DNA from: an uncultured Alistipes sp. | GTDB lineage: Bacteria > Bacteroidota > Bacteroidia > Bacteroidales > Rikenellaceae | Direction: 5' to 3' | Length of the DNA stretch: 16,853 nt | Assembly (NCBI GenBank): GCA_937880705.1 | Contig: CALGRZ010000119.1 | Location: 1-16,853 of the forward strand | Shown: positions 1 through 7,051 of the stretch, piece by piece | Position numbering within the stretch: the first letter of the stretch is position 1 | How the letters are laid out: the number at the start of each line of letters is the position of its first letter | The notes under the pieces: generated by a model | Told to the model about the DNA's origin: nothing | The model's database searches: none | What the model saw: the letters and a program-made list of their open reading frames with translations, nothing else | Made by a program: the position numbers and the translations under genes

Positions 1-42
1 GCCCCTCAGCGTTAGCTGGCGCTCCAACGGAGCGCAACTCTA
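1..42. repeat. End of a REP-like interspersed element with 7-bp hairpin
   Basis: This segment matches the right end of the larger element at 4304-4509 (positions 4464-4506) over about 42 bases. It contains a perfect 7-bp stem, GCGCTCC (19-25) and GGAGCGC (29-35), with a 3-base loop. The same stem in the other copy is GCGCTCG/CGAGCGC, so one base pair changed on both sides. It lies just downstream of the minus-strand operon. The rest of this copy is outside the window. Confidence 0.7.
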
Positions 43-60
43 ACAACTAACAACTCTCAA

Positions 61-342
61 CTATTTCTTCGCCCAGGTGTATTGCAGGATTGCCAATACT
101 ACCACTGCGGGGAGGATGACACATACCGTAACAAACTCATTGACACCGCAGAGGATAAGTATGGTTATCAGCGAGACAAGGAGAAATGCTAAGGCGTGAA
201 TAACACGCAGGCGAAGAAGGTTAAACTTTGCTGAATCACGAAATCGGCGCTTCATCGTAAAGTCCGCCTTGCCAAGCAGGGTCATAACACCCAACAGGGC
301 AAAGACCACCGCCATAATAATCAGTAAAACAGTCTCGTTCAT
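61..342 (-). CDS. Small DUF3784-like integral membrane protein (paralogue 1)
   Basis: This 93-residue protein is almost entirely membrane: hydrophobic segments lie at about 4-24, 46-66 and 69-88. After the first segment comes G-K-A-D-F and a short charged stretch, then KFNLLRLRVI (39-48). That layout resembles the DUF3784 family of small Gram-positive and Bacteroidota membrane proteins; the family name is from memory, not a search. The motif recurs as KFNLARLRVI in the gene at 1845-2135, so the two are paralogues. The start codon is 2 bases after the stop of the S41 peptidase gene, which implies co-translation in one operon. Function is unknown. It is the last gene of the operon visible in the window. 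Confidence 0.8.
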   Translation of the reverse strand: MNETVLLIIMAVVFALLGVMTLLGKADFTMKRRFRDSAKFNLLRLRVIHALAFLLVSLITILILCGVNEFVTVCVILPAVVVLAILQYTWAKK

Positions 343-344
343 AG

Positions 345-1826
345 CTACTTTTTGCTATAATTTTTCAATATCCACTCCCAAAGTAGGTCGCGGTCGGGAT
401 CGTCAAGTTCAATAAAGAGATCGGGCACAATATAGTCGCTCTCCTTAGCCTCACGGTTGGGGCGTACAAAGCGCTTGTGGCTTACGGTGGCGATAGTATT
501 GGTGTTGGGAAGTGTGCAGTAGAGAAGGTCGCCATAGTGGCTGGGTCTACCTCCCGAAGGCTCACCAACGATGATGCCTACCCCACAATCACGCGCCTTG
601 GTAAGGAGCAAGGTGGCGCTACTAAATGACTCTTTGCCCTCAACGAAGATGACATCTCCACGAAAGATACGCTCGGCATCGAAGTTAAGGATATGTTGCG
701 AGGAGTCTTGGGGTGCGTTATAGTCAATCTCTTGCCCTCTGTTGTGGTCGAACTGCCACATATCATAGACCTCGCCCAACTTCAGCTCTTCGCCATCATA
801 GGTAAAGTCGCGATAGTAGGGATAGCGCTCAAGGAGTAGCTTCGAGATACGAACATCGACACCATAGCGCTCGGTTTCGGCGTGTGGTTTGAGCCACGAC
901 AACAGCACATCACCAAGGTTGCTGTTGCCACCACCGTTATACTGAAGATCTACAACGAGGGTCTCGACACCCTTAGCCTCTATCTCCGCCATCATCTTAG
1001 CAACAAACTCATCGAAGCGTGCCAACTGCGTATATTGAGGCAGCGTAACCCTATCGGCAAACTGGTTGAACTGCAGATAGCAGATACCCTCCTCCTCGAA
1101 GATTGTGTAGTCAAAAAGGGTGTTACGCATCGCCGTAACTCGCTCTTGTGTATTGCGTTGCAGCTGTGCGATACGAAGTTCGCGCTTGTTGATTGCCTCA
1201 ACCTCGGCACTGCTGCCATCAGCAAAGGTAAGCGTTAAGCACTCATCGCTCATATCGAGGAACGACCAAAACTCGGCAAACATCAGATACTCCTTTACCA
1301 AGTTTAGGAAGTTTACATCGTTGTCGGCACTCACTATCTCTCGCGCACTGCGAAGTATCTTACTCAGTGGGCGACCATTAACCGCCTTTACCTCTTTGCC
1401 GAGCAACGCACGGTGCTCCTCGGATGTAACATCGACGATGGCGGGTTGATTGATGTCGAGGGAGAGTCTTACGGGGAAGATACGCTCTAAATTGCTCCAA
1501 TAAGATATTGCGGTATGGCCATCGCCAAGCGATGCTGCCAAGCGGGCAAGAGTGAGCTTAAAGGCCGCAACATCTTCTATCTTGCCACACTCCTTATAGA
1601 CCTTACGCACTCGGCGCTCAAGACCTTTGCGGTGCTTGGCATCGGCATAATAGGGGTGTGTCGAGGAGAGCATATCGGCATATAGGAGCAGGTCTTGCTG
1701 AAAGGCGTTACCTTGCTTATACTCAGCCGATAACTCAACTGCATCGTTGCGATACTGAGGAATATTCTGTCCGTAGAGCGTAGGCGCAACAACAAGGGCT
1801 GCGATTATCAATATTATTCGTCTCAT
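345..1826 (-). CDS. Exported S41-family peptidase (C-terminal processing protease-like)
   Basis: A 493-residue protein with a typical signal peptide at residues 1-20 (hydrophobic core, then L-Y-G-Q), so it is exported and probably periplasmic. Residues 101-105 read GDGHT, a motif common in the N-terminal part of S41 proteins. The catalytic domain spans about 240-450: VVDLQYNGGG (291-300), then a serine-rich ESFSSA (399-404) holding the likely nucleophile, then GEPSGGRP (421-428). In classical Tsp/CtpA enzymes a catalytic lysine lies in that last region; here arginine is the basic residue. No PDZ domain is obvious. The gene is in an operon with three small membrane proteins, 2 bases from the next gene. 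Substrate is unknown; envelope protein processing is the family expectation. Confidence 0.88.
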   Translation of the reverse strand: MRRIILIIAALVVAPTLYGQNIPQYRNDAVELSAEYKQGNAFQQDLLLYADMLSSTHPYYADAKHRKGLERRVRKVYKECGKIEDVAAFKLTLARLAASLGDGHTAISYWSNLERIFPVRLSLDINQPAIVDVTSEEHRALLGKEVKAVNGRPLSKILRSAREIVSADNDVNFLNLVKEYLMFAEFWSFLDMSDECLTLTFADGSSAEVEAINKRELRIAQLQRNTQERVTAMRNTLFDYTIFEEEGICYLQFNQFADRVTLPQYTQLARFDEFVAKMMAEIEAKGVETLVVDLQYNGGGNSNLGDVLLSWLKPHAETERYGVDVRISKLLLERYPYYRDFTYDGEELKLGEVYDMWQFDHNRGQEIDYNAPQDSSQHILNFDAERIFRGDVIFVEGKESFSSATLLLTKARDCGVGIIVGEPSGGRPSHYGDLLYCTLPNTNTIATVSHKRFVRPNREAKESDYIVPDLFIELDDPDRDLLWEWILKNYSKK

Positions 1827-1844
1827 ATGGGTAAAGGTTTTAGT

Positions 1845-2135
1845 CTACTTTGTCGCCCAAGTGCCTTTGATAAAGCCAATAAGCACGGCGATAAGCAGAA
1901 TGCCGATAAAAGATATACTATCCTTAAAGTCGAAGATGTGTGATACCCACAAAAAGAGCACCATCAACAAATACTCTACTGCTATTATCACACGCAGTCG
2001 CGCAAGGTTGAACTTGTCGCGATCGTCGCCTCGTAGCTCATAAACAAGCCAATCGCCACGGCCAAGCAGAATCGCCACACACATCAGCACAACCACCAAC
2101 GAGGCAACACCGCTGATTATAAGCCAAATGTTCAT
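1845..2135 (-). CDS. Small DUF3784-like integral membrane protein (paralogue 2)
   Basis: This 96-residue protein has three hydrophobic segments (about 4-24, 50-64 and 74-90). After the first comes G-R-G-D-W, and later KFNLARLRVI (41-50), the same layout as the 93-residue protein at 61-342; both also end in W-A-x-K. They are therefore paralogues within one operon. It sits between the S41 peptidase gene (18 bases downstream) and another small membrane protein (32 bases upstream). No enzymatic motif is visible. DUF3784-like is a recall-based assignment. A role as a membrane partner or accessory of the peptidase or SPFH protein is inference from position only. Confidence 0.8.
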   Translation of the reverse strand: MNIWLIISGVASLVVVLMCVAILLGRGDWLVYELRGDDRDKFNLARLRVIIAVEYLLMVLFLWVSHIFDFKDSISFIGILLIAVLIGFIKGTWATK

Positions 2136-2167
2136 ATAAACAAGGTTTTAAGGTTAATCCAACGGGG

Positions 2168-2473
2168 CTAAGCTCTACGAACCCACAACTCCTCCAAAGC
2201 GAAATAGAGCACCGCCACCACAACAAGTGCCCACTCATAATAGTCTAATATGCCGATTAGGATAAAGACGAAGAGTAGCACCTCGGCAAGGATTATGTCC
2301 GTAGCAAATAGTATTCGCCAACGCTTAACGCGCCTATCCAGCCTATCGGGTGCAAGGCTATCGGCAGGATAGAACATCGTGTACAACCTATCCAACTTAC
2401 CAACAAGGGCAAGCACCGCAAGAGCCAAGAGCAACAGAGTGCAGAGCGCCAATATAACGATTTTGGTTGTCAT
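2168..2473 (-). CDS. Small membrane protein, divergent DUF3784-like (paralogue 3)
   Basis: A 101-residue protein with hydrophobic segments at about 5-24, 53-74 and 80-93. Its layout follows the two other small membrane proteins of this operon: G-K-L-D after the first helix, a charged loop of about 25 residues, an arginine-rich turn (RVKRWRI, 48-54), two more helices and a W-containing basic C-terminus. The FNL-RLRVI core is not conserved, so it is the most divergent of the three. The start is 2 bases past the stop of the upstream 167-residue membrane gene, indicating tight co-transcription. Function is unknown. Confidence 0.75.
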   Translation of the reverse strand: MTTKIVILALCTLLLLALAVLALVGKLDRLYTMFYPADSLAPDRLDRRVKRWRILFATDIILAEVLLFVFILIGILDYYEWALVVVAVLYFALEELWVRRA

Positions 2474-2475
2474 AA

Positions 2476-2979
2476 CTAAAGATATTGTGCCTTACGGCGT
2501 TTACGCTCCAAGCGAAGGCGTAAGACAATCTCTTGTGAGCGGCGGCGGATATAGCCGAGGCGCAGGTAGCAACCGAGAGCAGCGAGCCACAAAACAGAGG
2601 ATGCAGCAATAATCTGCCAGGTCAAATCCCACGGAAACTCTTCGAGCCAGTAGAGCAGGAGAGGGGCAACAGTGATTACCGAAGCCCACATCGCCAGTGC
2701 CCAAGTGGCATTGCGCCAACAGGTGCGGGGTGCTTGGCGACGGAACCTTAGGAAGAGCACCACAAAGAGGACAAAGAGGGCGATAAGCAGACTTACCCAC
2801 TCGGCATAAGGCACACTATCAGGGATAGGTTTAAGCTCGATAAGCACAAACAGAACTATCAAAACAGCCCAGTTGCCTATGCCCATCTTCCAATCCTCCT
2901 CCTTCTTGCCAAGTCGGCGATTAGACTTGCGCTCAATATCGCGATAGTTAAATTTCCAAATGCTAAATCTATTCTTCAT
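2476..2979 (-). CDS. Hypothetical four-helix membrane protein
   Basis: This 167-residue protein has a charged N-terminal tail (1-31, rich in K and R), then four hydrophobic segments at about 33-48, 60-78, 91-111 and 120-139, and a strongly basic C-terminal tail (144-167) that should face the cytoplasm. I do not recognise a family. The start at 2979 overlaps the end of the ribbon-helix-helix gene by 11 bases, which fits translational coupling. A later in-frame ATG gives residue 32 (M-G-I-G-N-W), just before the first helix, and is an alternative start. It lies between the regulator and the small membrane proteins, in the SPFH operon. Confidence 0.75.
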   Translation of the reverse strand: MKNRFSIWKFNYRDIERKSNRRLGKKEEDWKMGIGNWAVLIVLFVLIELKPIPDSVPYAEWVSLLIALFVLFVVLFLRFRRQAPRTCWRNATWALAMWASVITVAPLLLYWLEEFPWDLTWQIIAASSVLWLAALGCYLRLGYIRRRSQEIVLRLRLERKRRKAQYL

Positions 2980-3172
2980 TGCTCTCGCCCTCCTTTACTT
3001 TTCGTTTTGCACGAGGCTTGCGCCCACTACGGCGCAAGGCCTCGGCAATAATCCATTGCAGCTGACCATTGGTGGAGCGAAACTCGTCTGCAGCCCACTT
3101 TTCGAGCGCCTCCATCGTCTCGCCATCAATGCGAAGTATAAAACTGCGTGTATTTGACTCCTTCGTAGCCAT
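2969..3172 (-). CDS. Arc-like ribbon-helix-helix DNA-binding protein
   Basis: This 67-residue protein has the layout of a ribbon-helix-helix (MetJ/Arc) domain. A short beta strand (RSFILRID, 9-16) is followed by helix A (about 18-30) and then RSTNGQLQWIIAEAL (32-46), which resembles the helix B region of Arc (RSxNxEI). The tail (47-61) is very basic (RKPRAKRK). It is 25 bases downstream of the SPFH gene; a small Arc-like gene next to an SPFH gene is, as I recall, a recurrent pairing in Bacteroidota. It may autoregulate the operon. No toxin gene is adjacent, so a toxin-antitoxin role is not supported. Assignment of the fold is good; the target is unknown. Confidence 0.8.
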   Translation of the reverse strand: MATKESNTRSFILRIDGETMEALEKWAADEFRSTNGQLQWIIAEALRRSGRKPRAKRKVKEGESNEE

Positions 3173-3197
3173 AACTTGGGGGAATAGAGAGTTACGG

Positions 3198-4133
3198 TTA
3201 GTTGTGGAGAGTACCAGTATTCACCACAGGCTGAGCAGCCTCATCGGCACAGAGCACAACGAGCAAGTTGCTCACCATAGCTGCCTTACGCTCCTCGTCA
3301 AGGTCTACAACCTCCTCCGAAGAGAGGCGCTCAAGGGCAATCTTAACCATCGAAACAGCACCCTCAACAATCTTCTCGCGTGCCGAGATGATAGCATCGG
3401 CCTGCTGACGGCGCAACATAGCGGCAGCAATCTCAGGAGCATAAGCCAGATAGTTGAGACGAGCCTCGATAACCTCGATACCGGCAATCGAGAGGCGGTC
3501 GTTAAGCTCATCGGTGAGCTTATCGTTAATCTCATCACCACCCGAACGGAGTGTTACCTCCTCAGTCTCGCCCTTGGTATTCTCATCGTAGGCATACATA
3601 CCCGCTACCTGACGCAATGCCGAGTCGCTCTGCACCGCTACGAAGTTCTCCAAGACATTCATACGGGTGTTAGATGTAGCGCCAACAACCTCAGGAGCAT
3701 CAATCTCGAAAACGGCGTTGTACGCACCATCGTTCTTAATCTTCCACACCACAACCAAGCCGATAAGAATGGGGTTACCCGCCTTGTCATTAACCTTGAT
3801 AGGGTCTACATTGAGGTTACGGGCACGCATCGAGAGCTTCTTTGCTGTCATAAAGGGGTTTACCCACCAGAAGCCGTTCTCGTAGAAGGTACCGCGATAG
3901 TTACCAAAGAAGAGGAATACGCGCGACTCGTTAGGCTCAAGCATAATGTAGCCGAAGAGCATAAGGAACGATGCAATCGCCAATACGATAAGTGCAACAA
4001 TCGCCCAGACAACAGGTGCCTCGGCCGTTGCCAATACAACAATCGAGTAGACCATTGCGGCAACCATCAAAAGATTGACCAAAAGGGCAATAAAGCCATT
4101 GAGTTTCCAACCTGAATAAGTGTAGTTTTTCAT
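3198..4133 (-). CDS. SPFH/band-7 domain membrane protein
   Basis: This 311-residue protein has two N-terminal membrane helices (about 14-36 and 42-64) followed by an SPFH (stomatin/prohibitin/flotillin/HflK-C) domain from about 65 to 250. Typical marks are [16 protein letters not shown] (67-82), [10 protein letters not shown] (85-94), and the late helix [18 protein letters not shown] (231-248) seen in slipin-like proteins. SPFH proteins oligomerise in the membrane and organise microdomains or control membrane proteases. It is the first gene of the minus-strand operon; a good promoter lies 65 bases upstream. A cognate NfeD-type partner is not seen; instead the operon supplies small membrane proteins and an exported S41 peptidase. 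Confidence 0.93.
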   Translation of the reverse strand: MKNYTYSGWKLNGFIALLVNLLMVAAMVYSIVVLATAEAPVVWAIVALIVLAIASFLMLFGYIMLEPNESRVFLFFGNYRGTFYENGFWWVNPFMTAKKLSMRARNLNVDPIKVNDKAGNPILIGLVVVWKIKNDGAYNAVFEIDAPEVVGATSNTRMNVLENFVAVQSDSALRQVAGMYAYDENTKGETEEVTLRSGGDEINDKLTDELNDRLSIAGIEVIEARLNYLAYAPEIAAAMLRRQQADAIISAREKIVEGAVSMVKIALERLSSEEVVDLDEERKAAMVSNLLVVLCADEAAQPVVNTGTLHN

Positions 4134-4197
4134 AGTGGTAAAAGTTATTTTGTTAGACTTAGATTTAACCGTTTATTTTAATATCATTTTGATATCA

Positions 4198-4230
4198 CAA
4201 AGATAGAACAAAAAGTGGTGATTTTGCAAA
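4198..4230 (-). promoter_or_regulatory. Bacteroidota-type promoter for the SPFH operon
   Basis: Reading the minus strand, TTTG (4227-4230) is followed after 21 bases by TATCTTTG (4198-4205), a perfect match to the -7 consensus TAnnTTTG. The leader to the SPFH start at 4133 is about 55-60 bases and AT-rich. Confidence 0.8.
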
Positions 4231-4303
4231 TTTTTCGAGCACTTTTTTCTAAATATTTTTCGCACACGGGTGTATACTTATATTTATATAGGGGAGGGGC
4301 AAG

Positions 4304-4509
4304 GTTTAGAGCAGGCGTTTCGCCTGCGGGCTATCGCCCCAAGGGGTCTGAGGGGTCTAAGGGGTAAAAGGGGTGGTAAGGTTAGCAAGCGCATCGCTGG
4401 TCTTACCCACCTTAAGGTTAGCACCCACACACTATCTCCCCTCGTGCCCCTCGTGCCACTTGTGCCCCTCAGCAATAGCTGGCGCTCGGAACGAGCGCAA
4501 CTCTATCTA
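4304..4509. repeat. Structured intergenic element: REP-like hairpin ends and inverted 9-bp arrays
   Basis: The 206-bp stretch between two divergent promoters is built symmetrically. The left end carries TAGAG then a 7-bp stem GCAGGCG/CGCCTGC (4311-4317, 4321-4327, loop TTT). The right end carries, in inverted orientation, a 7-bp stem GCGCTCG/CGAGCGC (4482-4488, 4492-4498, loop GAA) followed by CTCTA. Inside each hairpin are four tandem 9-bp units of the form AGGGGnnnn: left at 4342-4350, 4351-4359, 4360-4368 and 4369-4377; right on the other strand, with CCCCT (once CCACT) at 4438, 4447, 4456 and 4465. The centre holds AAGGTTAGCA twice (4378-4387, 4414-4423). Another copy of the right end is at 1-42. 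No transposase is present. Confidence 0.75.
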
Positions 4510-4525
4510 TTTTTGCCATACCCAT

Positions 4526-4556
4526 TTTGCCAACTCGATTCTTTTTCGTACATTTG
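4526..4556 (+). promoter_or_regulatory. Bacteroidota-type promoter for the M16 peptidase operon
   Basis: TTTG (4526-4529), a 19-base spacer, and TACATTTG (4549-4556) match the -33/-7 consensus well. The predicted start of transcription is only a few bases before the ATG at 4566, so the leader is very short. The promoter also rules out the upstream in-frame start at 4527. Confidence 0.75.
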
Positions 4557-4565
4557 TTACAGATT

Positions 4566-5801
4566 ATGATACACTATAAACAACGCATACTGAAAAACGG
4601 ATTGACCGTGCTGGTTAATCGCGACCACGCCTCGAAACTTGCCGCTGTAAACCTACTCTACAAGGTGGGTGCACGCAACGAGTCGGAGGATAGAACGGGC
4701 TTTGCTCACCTCTTCGAGCATCTGATGTTTCGTGGCACACACAATGTGCCTGAGTTCGATGTGCCCGTGCAGATGGCTTGTGGCGAGAACAACGCCTTTA
4801 CCAACAACGACTACACCAACTTCTACATAACCCTTCCGAAGGAGAACCTCTCGACTGCCCTATGGCTTGAGAGCGACCGTATGGCAAATCTCAACATCTC
4901 GGAGGAGGCCTGCGCCACAGAGAAGCAGGTGGTAATCGAGGAGTTTAAGCAGCGCTACCTCAACCAGCCCTATGGCGATGAACAACCCCTATTGCGAGGC
5001 TTGGCATACACCACACACCCCTATCGCTGGTCGACAATAGGCCTTACGCCCGACCATATAGCGAGCGCCACGACCGAGGATGTGCGTGCCTTCTACCGAC
5101 TTCACTACCGCCCCTCACGCGCTATTCTCGCCATCTCGGCAGACCTCGACGAGGAGCTGATGTTAGATATGGCAGAGGAGTATTTTGGCGACATCGAGGA
5201 CAACAACCTCGCTATCCCCGCCATCGCCGAGGAGCCCGTGCAGCGTGAGCCTCGCCGTTTGGAGGTGGAGCGCGAAGTGCCGGCAACGGATATTACGATT
5301 GCCTTTCATATGGGCGACCGCCTATCGCGCGACTTCTTCTTGGGCGACCTCAGCTCCGACCTTTTGGCCGGTGGCGAGTCATCGCGCTTGGTAAACCGAT
5401 TAGTCAAGGAGCAAGGCCTCTTCTCAAGCGTAAATGCCTATATCACAGGCAGTCTCGACAAGGGTCTATTCATCATCAAGGGGCGTCTTATGCCCTCGAC
5501 ATCGGAGGCTGAGGCCGAGGCCAAGCTATGGGGCGAGCTCAACGACCTTAAGGAGGGCAATATCACCGATTACGAAATGGAGAAGGTGAAAAACAAGTTC
5601 GAGGCAAATATGCTGATGGGCGAAATAAACATTATGAACAAGGCCCTCAACCTCTGCTTCTACGCTATGACAGGCGATACCGACCTTGTAAACCGCGAGG
5701 CCGAGATATACCGCTCGCTCACACGCGATGAGGTCAAGGCCTTTGCCGAGCGATGCTTCACCCCGAATAATTCATCGACACTAATCTACCGTGCCAAATG
5801 A
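4566..5801 (+). CDS. M16-family zinc metallopeptidase, catalytic subunit
   Basis: This 411-residue protein has the inverse zinc motif HLFEH (48-52) of M16 (pitrilysin/mitochondrial processing peptidase) enzymes, with the downstream zinc-ligand glutamate in VVIEEF (125/126) at the usual spacing. Length fits the ~45-kDa two-domain M16B subunits. The position where catalytic M16 partners or their mates carry the R/Y substrate-binding pair reads LVKEQGLFSS here, so that pair is missing; the next gene supplies it. No signal peptide, hence probably cytoplasmic. I chose ATG 4566 because the promoter -7 box (4549-4556) lies inside any longer frame. It overlaps the next gene by 4 bases (ATGA). Confidence 0.92.
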   Translation: MIHYKQRILKNGLTVLVNRDHASKLAAVNLLYKVGARNESEDRTGFAHLFEHLMFRGTHNVPEFDVPVQMACGENNAFTNNDYTNFYITLPKENLSTALWLESDRMANLNISEEACATEKQVVIEEFKQRYLNQPYGDEQPLLRGLAYTTHPYRWSTIGLTPDHIASATTEDVRAFYRLHYRPSRAILAISADLDEELMLDMAEEYFGDIEDNNLAIPAIAEEPVQREPRRLEVEREVPATDITIAFHMGDRLSRDFFLGDLSSDLLAGGESSRLVNRLVKEQGLFSSVNAYITGSLDKGLFIIKGRLMPSTSEAEAEAKLWGELNDLKEGNITDYEMEKVKNKFEANMLMGEINIMNKALNLCFYAMTGDTDLVNREAEIYRSLTRDEVKAFAERCFTPNNSSTLIYRAK

Positions 5802-7051
5802 GAGAGCAACCCGATATTATAATCCCCGATAGCGTAACGATGCCTCGTGCCGAGGTGCGCACTACGGCCAATGGCGTAAAGGTCTATCGCCTCGATGCCA
5901 ACGAGTTTGAGGTTGTGCGCTTCACGCTCGTATTCCGCGCAGGAAGCTCGATGCAACACAAGAGCTTTGCCGCCTCTGCCACCGCCAATATGCTTGGCGA
6001 GGGCAGCACCCACCTCACAGCACAGCAGATTGCCGAGGAGCTGGACTTCTACGGCTCATACTTCGATGTCAATATCGACCGCGACTACGCCTATATCTCG
6101 TTCTGCTCGCTTAAGAAGTTCTTCGAGCCTACGATTGCCGTTGCACGCGAGATTATCCTGCACCCCGCATTCCCTGAGCACGAATTTAAGATTTACTGCT
6201 CGAAACGCAAGCAGAGCCTGAAGATTGAGCGCAAGAAGGTCGATATGCAGTCGCGCGAGCTCTTCTCCGAGGCACTATTTGGCAAGGAGCACCCCTACGG
6301 CAAATCCTCCGACGAGGCACTCTACGATGAGCTTACGACAGACGACCTACGACATACCTACCGCACACTATATACTGCCGAAAACTGCTTTGTGGCGTGT
6401 AGCGGAAATATCGACGAAGAGGTGCTTGGCCAGATTAGCGCACTTGTCGAGGCACTGCCCTCTGGCATAAAGCCCTCGGCAACGATGCCCACACCTGAGA
6501 CTACGCACCACTTATCGCGCAGCGTGGAGGGGGCGTTGCAGACATCTATACGCCTCGGTCGTCTGCTCTTTCCGCGCACCCACCCCGACTTTGTCGGTAT
6601 GCAGGTTGTGGCCGCCATCTTGGGTGGCTACTTTGGCTCACGCCTGATGCAGAATCTGCGCGAGGAGCACGGCTACACCTACGGTGTTATGGCCGCTATG
6701 GTAAACTTCGACAAGGAGGGATATTTAGCCATCGCAACACAGGTAGCGAAGGAGCATAGAGAGGATGCCCTTCGTGAGATATACTTCGAGATTGAGCGCC
6801 TCAGAAACGAGTTAGTCGATGAAGGAGAGTTGCAAATGGTTAAGAATGTGATGATTGGCGAGATACTACGCATCCTTGATGGCCCCTTTGGCATTGCCGA
6901 TGTAACGATAGAGAATATTATGTGTGGTATGGACAACAGCGCCACCGAGGAGAGCGTTGCCCGCATCTTCGCCATCACTGCCGAGGAGATTAAGGCCTTG
7001 ACCGAGAAGTATCTTAGACGAGAGGATTTAATCGAGGTCTACGCAGGATGA
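5798..7051 (+). CDS. M16-family peptidase, non-catalytic partner subunit
   Basis: This 417-residue M16 homologue lacks the HxxEH zinc motif: the equivalent region (about 58-72) reads SASATANMLGEGSTH. It does keep the C-terminal-domain signature SRLMQNLREEHGYTYG (281-296), with the R (288) and Y (295) that position substrate in M16 enzymes. Together with the preceding gene this is the division of labour known from mitochondrial processing peptidase beta/alpha and from bacterial M16B heterodimers: one subunit has zinc, the other has R/Y. The start overlaps the previous stop (ATGA), favouring stoichiometric synthesis. No signal peptide is seen. Native substrates are unknown; peptide degradation is the family expectation. 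Confidence 0.9.
   Translation: MREQPDIIIPDSVTMPRAEVRTTANGVKVYRLDANEFEVVRFTLVFRAGSSMQHKSFAASATANMLGEGSTHLTAQQIAEELDFYGSYFDVNIDRDYAYISFCSLKKFFEPTIAVAREIILHPAFPEHEFKIYCSKRKQSLKIERKKVDMQSRELFSEALFGKEHPYGKSSDEALYDELTTDDLRHTYRTLYTAENCFVACSGNIDEEVLGQISALVEALPSGIKPSATMPTPETTHHLSRSVEGALQTSIRLGRLLFPRTHPDFVGMQVVAAILGGYFGSRLMQNLREEHGYTYGVMAAMVNFDKEGYLAIATQVAKEHREDALREIYFEIERLRNELVDEGELQMVKNVMIGEILRILDGPFGIADVTIENIMCGMDNSATEESVARIFAITAEEIKALTEKYLRREDLIEVYAG

Noticed and set aside
2969..3172. RHH protein as antitoxin of a toxin-antitoxin pair
   Set aside because: The neighbouring genes encode an SPFH protein and a four-helix membrane protein; no toxin-like partner is present.
3069..4115. Long open frame (348 codons) on the plus strand opposite the SPFH gene
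   Set aside because: It mirrors the SPFH coding sequence, whose protein has clear family motifs and a good promoter; the antisense product has no recognisable domain or start signals.
4270..4569. 99-codon frame with PLVPLVPLVPL and RGLRGLRG-like stretches
   Set aside because: The periodic peptide comes from the 9-bp DNA units in the non-coding element, the opposite strand is equally open, and the next promoter lies inside this frame.
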